Below, piece after piece: positions 44,862-52,766 of a stretch of DNA of 64,000 bases. Both the position numbers and the translations under genes were made by a program. Below the pieces are notes generated by a model that worked only from the letters and a program-made list of their open reading frames with translations, was not told where the DNA came from and searched no databases. Each line of letters opens with the position of its first letter. Within the stretch, counting starts at the first letter, position 1. The stretch comes from Sinomonas sp. ASV486 (GTDB taxonomy: Bacteria; Actinomycetota; Actinomycetes; Actinomycetales; Micrococcaceae): NCBI RefSeq assembly GCF_030908215.1, contig NZ_JAVFJK010000001.1, forward strand, positions 124,001-188,000, written 5' to 3'.

Positions 44862-46001
44862 ATGACGTACGCTTCCCCACTCCTTGCGCGGCACGGTGCT
44901 GTCGCGGCCCTTGGCCCCGACGAGGGTGTGGCCGCCCATTATGGCGACCCTATGCGGGAGCAGCGGGCACTCGCGCACGGGAGTGCCGCCGTCGACCTCT
45001 CCTACCGCGGCGTCGTGACCGTCGCGGGCCCCGACCGGCTCTCGTGGCTCACGACCCTCTCCTCCCAGCAGGTCACCGGCCTCAGGCCGGGGGACTCGAG
45101 TGAGCTGCTCCTGCTGAGCATCCAGGGCCGGATCGAGTTCGACGCCCGGATCATGGACGACGGCGAGCGGGCCTGGCTCCTCGTCGAGGCGGGCGAGGCG
45201 GGGGGCCTCGCCACGTGGCTGACGTCCATGAAGTTCATGCTCCGCGTCGAGGTCACCGACGAGTCCGAGCGGTGGGGCGTCCTCGCGTCGACCCGGCGGC
45301 TCGAGTCCCTCGATGCGTTCGGCCCGCACGCTGCTGCGCTCGTCTGGGCCGACCCCTGGCCGCACGTTGCGCCGGGCGGCTACAGCTATGCGGCCGTCGA
45401 TGACGCCCACCACCCGGGCCTCGACCGGCCGTGGTTCGAGCATGTGGTGGAGCGCTCGCGGCTCGCCGACGCCATCGAGGCCCTTGAGGCCGACGGGGTG
45501 GGGCTTGCCGGCACGATGGCCTCCGAGGCCTTGCGCATCGCCGCGTGGCGCCCGCGCTGGGGGCTCGAGACTGATGAGCGCACCATCCCGCACGAGCTCG
45601 ACCTGCTCAGGACTGCCGTTCACCTCTCGAAGGGCTGCTACAAGGGCCAGGAGACGATCGCGCGCGTGCACAACCTCGGGCACCCGCCGCGGCGCCTCAC
45701 CCTCCTCCAGCTCGACGGTTCTACCCACACCCTGCCCGCGGCGGGCAGCCCCGTGGTGGCCGCAGGGGGCGCCGGGGACGCCACCAGGCCCCTGGGCCGG
45801 GTGACGTCTGCGGCCCTCCACTACGAGATGGGTCCGATTGCCCTCGCCGTGCTCAAGCGCTCGGTCGACCCGGACGCCGCCCTCGTGGTCCACGGCGAGG
45901 CCGAGGGCGAGGAGTACGCCGCCGCTCAAGAGCCCATTGTCGCGCCCGACGCCGGCCAGGTCGTCGGTCGTCCCACCGGATTGCTCAGGAGGAACGCATG
46001 A
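44862..46001 (+). CDS. ygfZ: YgfZ/GcvT-like folate-binding Fe-S maintenance protein
   Basis: 379 aa. It has the GcvT-like fold (LSYRGVVTVAGPDRLSWLTTLSSQQV), FDARIMDDGERAWLLVEAGE and the diagnostic K-G-C-Y-x-G-Q-E block: LSKGCYKGQETIARVHNLGH. YgfZ aids assembly or repair of certain Fe-S enzymes in a folate-dependent way. It overlaps the ankyrin gene by 4 bp (ATGA). Confidence 0.9.
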   Translation: MTYASPLLARHGAVAALGPDEGVAAHYGDPMREQRALAHGSAAVDLSYRGVVTVAGPDRLSWLTTLSSQQVTGLRPGDSSELLLLSIQGRIEFDARIMDDGERAWLLVEAGEAGGLATWLTSMKFMLRVEVTDESERWGVLASTRRLESLDAFGPHAAALVWADPWPHVAPGGYSYAAVDDAHHPGLDRPWFEHVVERSRLADAIEALEADGVGLAGTMASEALRIAAWRPRWGLETDERTIPHELDLLRTAVHLSKGCYKGQETIARVHNLGHPPRRLTLLQLDGSTHTLPAAGSPVVAAGGAGDATRPLGRVTSAALHYEMGPIALAVLKRSVDPDAALVVHGEAEGEEYAAAQEPIVAPDAGQVVGRPTGLLRRNA

Positions 46002-46405
46002 CCGACACCCCGCACAGCCAGATTCCCGACGACGTCATCGCGCTCGCCGGCAAGCTCTTCGACGCCGCGCGCGCCGGCGACGAGACCGCGCTGAGCTCTT
46101 ACCTCTCGGCCGGCGCACCTGCCACTCTGACCAATGAGTCCGGCGACACCCTCATGATGCTCGCCGCGTACCACGGACATCCAGCGCTCGTGCGGCTCCT
46201 CGGCAAGCACGGTGCGGATGTCGAGACGGCCAACGACCGCGGACAGACACCGCTCGCCGGTGCCGTCTTCAAAGGCCACTCGGAGGTCGTCGACGAGCTC
46301 CTTGCGCTGGGGGCAAACCCCGACGCGGGATCTCCCACGGCGCGTCAGGCCGCCCACCTGTTCGGCCGAGCCGAGATCCTGGACCGCTTCGGGACGGCCG
46401 GCTAG
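45998..46405 (+). CDS. ankyrin-repeat protein
   Basis: 135 aa with about three ankyrin repeats: GDTLMMLAAYHGHPALVRLLGKHGADVETANDRGQTPLAGAVFKGHSEVVDELLALGANPD, of which the core is GHPALVRLLGKHGADVE. Such small proteins bind a partner protein. The only clue to the partner is its translational coupling to YgfZ. Confidence 0.88.
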   Translation: MTDTPHSQIPDDVIALAGKLFDAARAGDETALSSYLSAGAPATLTNESGDTLMMLAAYHGHPALVRLLGKHGADVETANDRGQTPLAGAVFKGHSEVVDELLALGANPDAGSPTARQAAHLFGRAEILDRFGTAG

Positions 46406-46471
46406 CGGCCGCCCCATTCGGCGGCGACCTGCGGACCGGCCCTGTCCTCAGTAACGTGAGAACCTAGTCGG

Positions 46472-47974
46472 ATGGAAGATATTCAACGGCCGTGGGCCGC
46501 TCTGTGGGCGCTGGTGATCGGGTTCTTCATGATCCTGATCGACACGACGATCGTTTCCGTCGCCAACCCCGCGATCATGCGGGGGATCGGTGCGGACATC
46601 AACGAGGTCATCTGGGTCACGAGCGCCTATCTGCTGGCCTACGTCGTGCCGCTCCTGATCACCGGGCGGCTCGGGGATCGTTTCGGGCCCAAGAACATCT
46701 ACCTCATCGGGCTCGTGCTCTTCACCCTCGCTTCGCTGTGGTGCGGCCTGTCGGGGAACATCACATCGCTCATCGCCGCGCGCGTGGCGCAGGGCCTAGG
46801 GGCGGGCCTGATGACGCCCCAGACCATGGCCGTCATCACGCGGATCTTCCCACCCGAGCGCCGCGGCACCGCGATGAGCATCTGGGGCTCGACGGCGGGC
46901 GTCGCGATGCTTGTCGGCCCGATCCTGGGCGGGCTGCTCGTGGACGGATTCGGCTGGGAGTGGGTGTTCTTCATCAACATTCCGGTGGGCGTTGTCGGGT
47001 TCGTCCTCGCGTGGCGCAGGGTCCCCAGGCTCGCGACCCATTCGCACCGCTTCGACTGGCTCGGCGTCATCCTGAGCGGTCTGGGCATGTTCCTCATCGT
47101 GTTCGGCATCCAGGAAGGCCAGACCTACTCGTGGGGCGAGATCTCGGGCCCCGTCACGGTGTGGGGGCTCATCGCTGCCGGTGTGGTCGTGATGGCGGTC
47201 TTCGTGCTGTGGCAGTGGCGCAACAAGGCCGAACCGCTCGTGCCACTGGGCCTCTTCCGTGACCGGAACTTCACGCTCTCCAACCTTGGCATCTCGACCG
47301 TGGGCTTCGCGGTGACATCCTTCGGCCTGCCGACGATCTTCTACTACCAGCTGGTCCGGGGGATGACGCCGACGCAGTCGGCGCTCATGATGATCCCCAT
47401 GGCCGTGCTCTCCGGCGGACTCGCGCCGGTGGCCGGACGCTTCGTAGACCGTGGGCACGCGAAGGTCATGAACATCGGCGGCATGCTCCTGTTCGTCGTG
47501 TCGCTCGTCCTCTACTACGTGCTGCTCACGCCGGACCAGCCCATCTGGGTGCTCCTCATCCCCGGCGCCGTCCTCGGCATCGCCAACGCCGGCCTCTGGG
47601 GCCCGCTCGCCACGCTCGCGACCCGGAGCCTCCCGCCGCACCTCGCGGGTGCCGGCTCGGGCATCTACAACACGACCCGCCAGATCGGCGCGGTGCTCGG
47701 CAGCGCGGCGATCGCCGCCCTCATGCAGGCGCGGCTCGCCGCAGAGCTCCCGGCCAGGCCGGGCGGTGCGTCCCAGAGCACCGCAGCCCTCGCGAGCGGG
47801 CCGCTCCCGCCGTTCATCCAGGCGCCGTTCACCACCGCGATGGCCCAATCCGTCCTGCTGCCCGCGGCCGTGCTGGTCATTGGCCTCGTGGTTGCGTTCT
47901 TCTATGTCAAGCCGGCCGCCGCACCCGAGCCGGGCGCCGGTGCGCGGGACACAGTGGCCGATTCCCGCCGCTGA
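46472..47974 (+). CDS. MFS exporter, DHA2 family (EmrB/QacA-like, 14 helices)
   Basis: 500 aa. Motif D1 is LGSxxGxL-like and the DHA2 cue is IDTTIVSVANPAIMRGIGAD in helix 1, with LITGRLGDRFGPKNIYLIGL (motif A) and RVAQGLGAGLMTPQTMAVI (motif C). Fourteen helices in all. These exporters remove drugs or amphipathic compounds using the proton gradient. No regulator adjoins it. The 21-bp array begins 10 bp after the stop. Confidence 0.88.
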   Translation: MEDIQRPWAALWALVIGFFMILIDTTIVSVANPAIMRGIGADINEVIWVTSAYLLAYVVPLLITGRLGDRFGPKNIYLIGLVLFTLASLWCGLSGNITSLIAARVAQGLGAGLMTPQTMAVITRIFPPERRGTAMSIWGSTAGVAMLVGPILGGLLVDGFGWEWVFFINIPVGVVGFVLAWRRVPRLATHSHRFDWLGVILSGLGMFLIVFGIQEGQTYSWGEISGPVTVWGLIAAGVVVMAVFVLWQWRNKAEPLVPLGLFRDRNFTLSNLGISTVGFAVTSFGLPTIFYYQLVRGMTPTQSALMMIPMAVLSGGLAPVAGRFVDRGHAKVMNIGGMLLFVVSLVLYYVLLTPDQPIWVLLIPGAVLGIANAGLWGPLATLATRSLPPHLAGAGSGIYNTTRQIGAVLGSAAIAALMQARLAAELPARPGGASQSTAALASGPLPPFIQAPFTTAMAQSVLLPAAVLVIGLVVAFFYVKPAAAPEPGAGARDTVADSRR

Positions 47975-47984
47975 CACCTCCGCC

Positions 47985-48152
47985 GAGGTCACCGGGTGTG
48001 GTGCCGAGGTCACCGGGTGTGGTGCCGAGGTCACCGGGTGTGGTGCCGAGGTCACCGGGTGTGGTGCCGAGGTCACCGGGTGTGGTGCCGAGGTCACCGG
48101 GTGTGGCGCTGAGGTCACCGGGTGTGGCGCTGAAGTCACCCGGTGTGCGAGT
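47985..48152. repeat. eight 21-bp tandem repeats, GAGGTCACCGGGTGTG type
   Basis: Five copies starting at 47985 are exact, two more (48090, 48111) end GGCGCT instead of GGTGCC, and the eighth (48132) is degraded. The period is exactly 21 bp. The array lies between the convergent MFS and GNAT genes. Each copy reads EVTGCGA in one frame, but nothing supports translation. The GAGGTCACC core and period match the repeats inside deaD. Confidence 0.92.
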
Positions 48153-48170
48153 GATATTGCGCGGCGCGCG

Positions 48171-48875
48171 TCAGCGCCGGGGGAGCGTGACTGAGGTGAG
48201 ATGCCCCTGAGGCTTGATTCCGAGCGAGTCCGCGAGCCGGAGCCCCGCGATCGCGTGGGACGGCACGGCCACTTGGACGATCAGCCCATCGGCCAGGGCC
48301 TCGTGCGCAGCGACGGAGGCGGCGAGCCGCCCGAGCCCGCGCCGCCGCAGGCTGGGGGCGACCAGGACGCTCAGGTCGGCGAGGAGCCCATCCCGCTCCG
48401 AATATGCGGCGCACGCTGCCGGCCCGTCGGGGAGCATGACGGTGAAGCGATGCTCCCGTTCGGTCAGCCCGGCAGAGGAGACATCGTCGGGTGGGCAGCG
48501 CATTTCGAGCTCGATCGCCTCCGGTGCACCGCGGGAGACCTGCGGCTCGGCGTCCGGCTGGTCGAGAGGAAGCTCGTCAGCGAACCCGAGCACAGCAGTC
48601 CGCAGCCCGTGTGCTCCGGGACCGGCTAGGCGCAGGAGCGCGCCCCCTTCCACGAGGTCGTCGACGTCGAGGTCGGCCGCCGCCTCGACGAGCTCTGTCG
48701 GCCCCGAAAGGGCCAGTTGCCCGAAGAGCACGACGGCGACCAGCTCGCGCGCCGCGTCACGGCACCCGAGCAGCCGCTCGCCGTCGTCCGAGAAGGACAG
48801 GTCGGGAAGGCCGAGGCGACGCGCCCACGCAAGCCGCACGATCCCGCGGCTTCCCTCGTGGAACGAGTGGGGCAT
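48171..48875 (-). CDS. GNAT family N-acetyltransferase
   Basis: 234 aa from ATG 48875. The GNAT fold is in the C-terminal half: LADLSVLVAPSLRRRGLGRLAASVAAHEA contains the acetyl-CoA loop R-x-x-G-x-G/A (RRRGLGRLA). The N-terminal half is an uncharacterised domain (WARRLGLPDLSFSDDGERLLG). It ends near the 48 kb repeat array and starts 2 bases from the pfkA stop, so the two are co-transcribed. Confidence 0.78.
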   Translation of the reverse strand: MPHSFHEGSRGIVRLAWARRLGLPDLSFSDDGERLLGCRDAARELVAVVLFGQLALSGPTELVEAAADLDVDDLVEGGALLRLAGPGAHGLRTAVLGFADELPLDQPDAEPQVSRGAPEAIELEMRCPPDDVSSAGLTEREHRFTVMLPDGPAACAAYSERDGLLADLSVLVAPSLRRRGLGRLAASVAAHEALADGLIVQVAVPSHAIAGLRLADSLGIKPQGHLTSVTLPRR

Positions 48876-48877
48876 GC

Positions 48878-49903
48878 TCACCCGAAGAGGACCGCGGCCT
48901 CGTCGTACCGGTGCTTCGGCACGGTCTTGAGCCGGCCGAGGGCCTCCTCGAAGCCGACGTGGGCGATCTCGGTGCCGTGCAGCGAGACCATCGTGCCCCA
49001 GCGGCCCTCCACGACGGAGTCGATCGCGGCCATGCCGAGCCGGGTGGCGAGAACCCGGTCGAAGGCGGTCGGAACGCCGCCGCGCTGGATGTGCCCGAGG
49101 GTTGTCGCACGGGTCTCGATGCCCGTGCGGGCCTCGATCTCGGGGGCGAGCTGCTCCGCGATGCCACCGAGGCGGGGGCGGCCGAAGGTGTCCAGGCCTC
49201 GCTCGGAGTGGGGTGCGGCCATGCCCTCCAGGACGAACCCCTCGGCAACGACCACGAGGGGTGCGCGGCCGCGGTCCCGGGCGAGCTGGACCCACGTGGT
49301 GACCTGGTCCATCGTGACCTTGTGCTCCGGGATGAGGATTGCGTGGGCGCCAGAGGCCATCCCCGAGTGCAGCGCGATCCACCCGACGTGGCGCCCCATG
49401 ACCTCGGCGATCATGCAGCGATGGTGGGATTCGCCGGTGGTGCGGAGCCGGTCGATCGCCTCGGTGGCGATCTCGACGGCCGTGTCGAAGCCGAACGTGT
49501 AGTCCGTCGCGTCGAGGTCGTTGTCGACGGTCTTGGGGACGCCCACGATCCTCAGGCCGGCGTCCGTGAGGCGCCGGGCCGCGGCAAGCGTCCCCTCGCC
49601 GCCGATGGCGATGATCGCGTCGATCCCGAGGCGGTCCATGTGGCCCTTGATGACCGCGGGTCCGCCGCCGTTCTCGAACGGGTTGGTGCGGGATGTGCCC
49701 AGGATCGTGCCGCCCTGCTTGGCGATGCCCCGCACCCTGGTGCGGGGCAGATCGATCACGTCGCCCTCGACGACGCCGCGCCAGCCGTCCAGGTACCCCA
49801 CGAACTCCTGCCCGTGCACGGCGATGCCCTTGAGCACCGCACCGCGGATAACAGCGTTGAGCCCGGGGCAGTCGCCGCCGGAGGTGAGGATGCCGATCTT
49901 CAT
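48878..49903 (-). CDS. pfkA: 6-phosphofructokinase
   Basis: 341 aa, committing step of glycolysis. MKIGILTSGGDCPGLNAVIRG binds ATP, GGEGTLAAARRL and PKTVDNDLDATDYTFGFDTA are the nucleotide and catalytic loops, with Asp of TVDND as base, and MGRHVGWIALHSG binds fructose 6-phosphate. Gly in GGEG (instead of Asp) points to ATP as donor, while Lys in PKTVDND resembles PPi enzymes; this G/K mix is known for ATP-dependent actinobacterial PFK. ATG 49903 has GAAGG upstream. Confidence 0.92.
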   Translation of the reverse strand: MKIGILTSGGDCPGLNAVIRGAVLKGIAVHGQEFVGYLDGWRGVVEGDVIDLPRTRVRGIAKQGGTILGTSRTNPFENGGGPAVIKGHMDRLGIDAIIAIGGEGTLAAARRLTDAGLRIVGVPKTVDNDLDATDYTFGFDTAVEIATEAIDRLRTTGESHHRCMIAEVMGRHVGWIALHSGMASGAHAILIPEHKVTMDQVTTWVQLARDRGRAPLVVVAEGFVLEGMAAPHSERGLDTFGRPRLGGIAEQLAPEIEARTGIETRATTLGHIQRGGVPTAFDRVLATRLGMAAIDSVVEGRWGTMVSLHGTEIAHVGFEEALGRLKTVPKHRYDEAAVLFG

Positions 49904-50075
49904 TCAGGGGCCTTCCCGTAGGTGCGGCCGATGCGCTGCGCAGGCGGTCCGCCGGTGGTGTGGAGGAGGCGCCGCGTTGAGCCCGCGCCCATTCTAGCCA
50001 CGGCGACCGTGGCGTACACCACATGACGGGGGGCCGTGACGCACGACGGCGCGGGCTCGGACGCGGGACAGGCGT

Positions 50076-50480
50076 TCAGACGGCGGGGCCGTCCTGATGG
50101 GTCTTCGGGTCGGACGGCCTGATGTCAGTGGCATACGGGCTTCGCATCGGCTGCCCATCTCCCGACCGGGCGTCATCGGAGGACGGCGCGTCCTCGCGGA
50201 TCGTGCGCTCCGCGCCGCCTGCTGCGGTGCCGACCGCAGCGTCGGACGTTGTGCCGACAGTACGGCGGCGGCGTGCGCCTGCGAGGGCGCCGCCGACGAC
50301 GAGACCCAGACCCGCGATGAGGAGGAGGACCACGGCGGCGACGCCGGGGTCCACCGAGAGCCATCCGATGCGGCCCACGATGATGAGCGCGGCGGTCGCC
50401 ACGAGGACCGCACCCCAGACGATCGTGCCCACACTTGGACCCTGCGGGTACTCGTGCTGTGCCTTGAAGTTCGTGCTCAT
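50076..50480 (-). CDS. small membrane protein, copy A of the PspC module
   Basis: 134 aa with two helices (about 20-38 and 47-66): SVGTIVWGAVLVATAALIIVG and DPGVAAVVLLLIAGLGLVVGG. It then has a basic linker (ARRRRTVG) and a disordered tail. It is paralogous to the protein at 52400-52765 (shared S-x-G-T-I-V-W-G-A-V and W-x-S-x-D-P-G). ATG 50480 directly follows the stop of the larger PspC protein (50482), so the pair is one unit. Confidence 0.72.
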   Translation of the reverse strand: MSTNFKAQHEYPQGPSVGTIVWGAVLVATAALIIVGRIGWLSVDPGVAAVVLLLIAGLGLVVGGALAGARRRRTVGTTSDAAVGTAAGGAERTIREDAPSSDDARSGDGQPMRSPYATDIRPSDPKTHQDGPAV

Positions 50481-50481
50481 C

Positions 50482-51888
50482 TCATTGCTCCTGGCGGATG
50501 TCGAGGTTGGCCAGCGTCACGTCGGCCTTGACGACGAGGACCGCTCCCGGCTTGTCCGCGTTGTAGGTCTCAGTGTCCTTCGCGGTGATCCCGGCGATTG
50601 ACTTCGAGCCGAAGTGGACGTTGCTCAGGGTGGCGCTAGCCTCCACCCGGACCGGGACGTCCTTGGGGACCGTGATCCTCATATCGCTGAGGGTGATGTG
50701 CACCGGGACCACTGCCTCGCTGGCGAGCGGCCCTGCGGAATCGAGTCCTCGAAGATCCAGCTGCCCCGACGCGCCGGTGAGGGAATAGCCCGAGGTCGCC
50801 TGCGCGACGGTGGTGGGGGAGAGGCTGACCGCTCCTTGGGACCGGCTCAGCTGGTAGGCAGGCTGCGTGATGGCTGCGCTCGCGAGGGCGACGACGGCGA
50901 AGAAGGACAGGATCCCGCCCGTACGTCCGCGGATGCCTGCCACAACGATTCCCAGGCCGATGATCGCACCGGCGATCGCCCACAGCGCTCCCGAGGCAGG
51001 ATCTACGATCGCGTTCCCCGCGAGCTGGAAGGCCAGAAGCGTGCCGGCGACGAGGACCGCGAGTCCCACGACAACCGTTGCGAAGGGGCCGCCCGGGCCG
51101 GGCCGATGCGGACGCACCCACACCGGCGCTGTGGCGCCGGCGGTCGTTGCGCCGGAGGGCTGTTGGCCGTACCGAGGATCCGCGAGGTAGTGGGCCTCTG
51201 GGGCCGCGGTTCCCGGCGGCCACGGCGCCCCTGCGGGCCCCTGAGGTACCTGACCCGAGAAGGTCCCCGGCGGGTAGAGCGGCGGCGGGGAATCCGTCGG
51301 GGCGCCCGTCGGAGCGACCGACGCGGGGAACACGCCGTCGCCCGTCGGCATACCGGCAGCGGGTGGACCGGAGGAAGCGGATGGGCTAGAGAGACCACCT
51401 CGGCGTGAGCGGCGTGACCGCGCGATGGTGACCACGATCAGTACGGTCACGGCCACCCAGAACACACCCCAGATGGCTCCCCAGAGCGGGCCGTTGCCGG
51501 TGGCCTCGAAGGCGAGCCCGGTGCGCGTCCCGCCGAGGCCGAGGACCGTGGACACCAGGCCTCCGGTCATGCCCGCTGTCCAGTGGCCCTGCATGGCCTC
51601 CTGCACGTGGATGCGGCCATCCGGCTCTGGTAGGAGCAGCCACATGAGGCCATAGACGAGGAGGCCGACGCCGAGGAAGATCGAGGCGACCACGAAGAGG
51701 CCGCGGACGAGGATCGGATCGACGCCCCACCGGTGGGCGAGGCCGCTGGCGACGCCTCCGCCCCAGCGGTCTGGGCCACGGTGGACGCCCAGACCGCGGA
51801 TCCAAGCGAAGAAGTCGGCCCCGGCCCGGCCGGAGGGCTGGCCCGGGGAGGGGGTTCCGGAGCCCCCGTATGGGTGTTCGGTGCTCAT
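50482..51888 (-). CDS. PspC-domain protein with LiaF-like C-terminus, copy A
   Basis: 468 aa from ATG 51888. Gly/Pro-rich head, then a PspC domain at residues ~25-95 (RGPDRWGGGVASGLAHRWGVDPILVRGLFVV; GLMWLLLPEPDGRIHVQEA). A second region has several helices (~145-165, ~245-310), and the last ~110 residues resemble the LiaF/DUF2154 cell-envelope response domain: ITVPKDVPVRVEASATLSNV and KPGAVLVVKADVTLANLDI. By analogy with LiaF/PspC proteins it would sense or respond to envelope stress at the membrane. Paralogue at 52767-54359. Confidence 0.8.
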   Translation of the reverse strand: MSTEHPYGGSGTPSPGQPSGRAGADFFAWIRGLGVHRGPDRWGGGVASGLAHRWGVDPILVRGLFVVASIFLGVGLLVYGLMWLLLPEPDGRIHVQEAMQGHWTAGMTGGLVSTVLGLGGTRTGLAFEATGNGPLWGAIWGVFWVAVTVLIVVTIARSRRSRRGGLSSPSASSGPPAAGMPTGDGVFPASVAPTGAPTDSPPPLYPPGTFSGQVPQGPAGAPWPPGTAAPEAHYLADPRYGQQPSGATTAGATAPVWVRPHRPGPGGPFATVVVGLAVLVAGTLLAFQLAGNAIVDPASGALWAIAGAIIGLGIVVAGIRGRTGGILSFFAVVALASAAITQPAYQLSRSQGAVSLSPTTVAQATSGYSLTGASGQLDLRGLDSAGPLASEAVVPVHITLSDMRITVPKDVPVRVEASATLSNVHFGSKSIAGITAKDTETYNADKPGAVLVVKADVTLANLDIRQEQ

Positions 51889-51995
51889 GGCTCCATCCTT
51901 CCCATGTGAACCAATGCCTCCAGTGTCGAGCGGCGGATACGGCGGCTCTAGAGGCATTGGGCCCCCGCGTTTGGCGGGGGCCCGAGGGGTTCAGC

Positions 51996-52301
51996 TCACG
52001 CGGTCGGGTCGCCCGGGCCGGGGCCCACTGACCCGGGGCCGGGGCCTGCGGGGCCCACGCCCTTGGGCCGAATCCAGCCCTCGAGGATGATCCGGTTGTC
52101 CTGGTCCGGAAGGAGGACCCAGGCCACGATGTAGGCGAGGATCGCCGGGCCGGGGAGCAGGCACAGGACGAGGAACACGATGCGGACGAACGCCGGGTCG
52201 ATATTGAGCCTGTCGGCGATGCCGCCGAGCACGCCTCCGACGATGCGGCGGGGGCCGCGCTTGAGCCCTGCCGAGCGGAGGGCGTTGAAGAAGGATTCCA
52301 T
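51996..52301 (-). CDS. stand-alone short PspC protein
   Basis: 101 aa from ATG 52301, with AGGAGAG 5 bases before. PspC core: FNALRSAGLKRGPRRIVGGVLGGIADRLNIDPAFVRIVFLVL and AYIVAWVLLPDQ, here summarised as the helix pair ~30-70, then a Gly/Pro-rich tail. It lies between the two copies of the larger module and resembles the N-terminal PspC domain of both. Confidence 0.8.
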   Translation of the reverse strand: MESFFNALRSAGLKRGPRRIVGGVLGGIADRLNIDPAFVRIVFLVLCLLPGPAILAYIVAWVLLPDQDNRIILEGWIRPKGVGPAGPGPGSVGPGPGDPTA

Positions 52302-52316
52302 GGTCTCTCCTAGGGT

Positions 52317-52370
52317 TGGGGTGCTGGGTGGGGTGCTGGGTGGGGTGCTGGTTGGCGTGCTGATTGGGGC
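52317..52370 (+). repeat. degenerate 12-bp tandem repeats
   Basis: TGGGGTGCTGGG occurs at 52317-52328 and 52329-52340, then TGGGGTGCTGGT and TGGCGTGCTGAT continue. The array is intergenic between the short PspC gene and the second module. Confidence 0.8.
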
Positions 52371-52399
52371 AGATAGCGGCGTGGGCTGGGCGTCTACCG

Positions 52400-52765
52400 T
52401 CAGTCTGTCGCGGGCGGGTTGCGGGTCCCCGTCTGGCCCGCGGAACTGTCGTAGGGGCTTGGCCGCCGGGTTTCGGCATAGGCATCGGCGGTGGTCGGAG
52501 CGCCCGTGAGGTCGCCGCCTGAGGTGGCCGCCGCGCCGTCGTGCGTGAGAACGTGGCGGCGGCGCGAGGCCGCGATCCCGCCGACTACGAGCGCGAGCCC
52601 GGCGACGAGCAGGATGCCGGCAGCCGCGTAGCCGGGATCGATGCTGAACCATCCCAGCCGGTTGGCGAGCATGAACGCTCCCACCACGATCACCACTGCT
52701 CCCCACACGATTGTGCCGATGGAAGGCCCGGAAGTCTCGGGCCGGAAGTCCTGCTGTGTGCTCAT
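52400..52765 (-). CDS. small membrane protein, copy B of the PspC module
   Basis: 121 aa from ATG 52765, next to the stop of the larger PspC protein (52767). Two helices: SIGTIVWGAVVIVVGAFMLA and DPGYAAAGILLVAGLALVVGG, a linker ASRRRHVL and a disordered tail. It is clearly the paralogue of the 134-aa protein at 50076-50480 (helix 1 and the W-F-S-x-D-P-G stretch are shared). It contains one near-copy of the GCGCCGTCGTGCGT word at 52533-52546. Confidence 0.72.
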   Translation of the reverse strand: MSTQQDFRPETSGPSIGTIVWGAVVIVVGAFMLANRLGWFSIDPGYAAAGILLVAGLALVVGGIAASRRRHVLTHDGAAATSGGDLTGAPTTADAYAETRRPSPYDSSAGQTGTRNPPATD

Positions 52766-52766
52766 C

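Noticed and set aside
47649..48194. Open frame with repeated AEVTGCG units
   Set aside because: It arises from reading the 21-bp DNA array after the MFS gene in another frame; no start context, and the upstream part is a shadow of the transporter.
48878..49903. Pyrophosphate-dependent phosphofructokinase
   Set aside because: Although PKTVDND looks PPi-like, the nucleotide loop has GGEG with Gly, as in ATP-dependent actinobacterial enzymes.
48876..50024. Long upstream extension of the GNAT protein through pfkA
   Set aside because: It is the shadow frame of pfkA; the real GNAT starts at ATG 48875.
50038..52546. Origin or DnaA boxes near the repeated 15-mer
   Set aside because: No clustered TTATCCACA-like boxes and no dnaA/dnaN genes are nearby.
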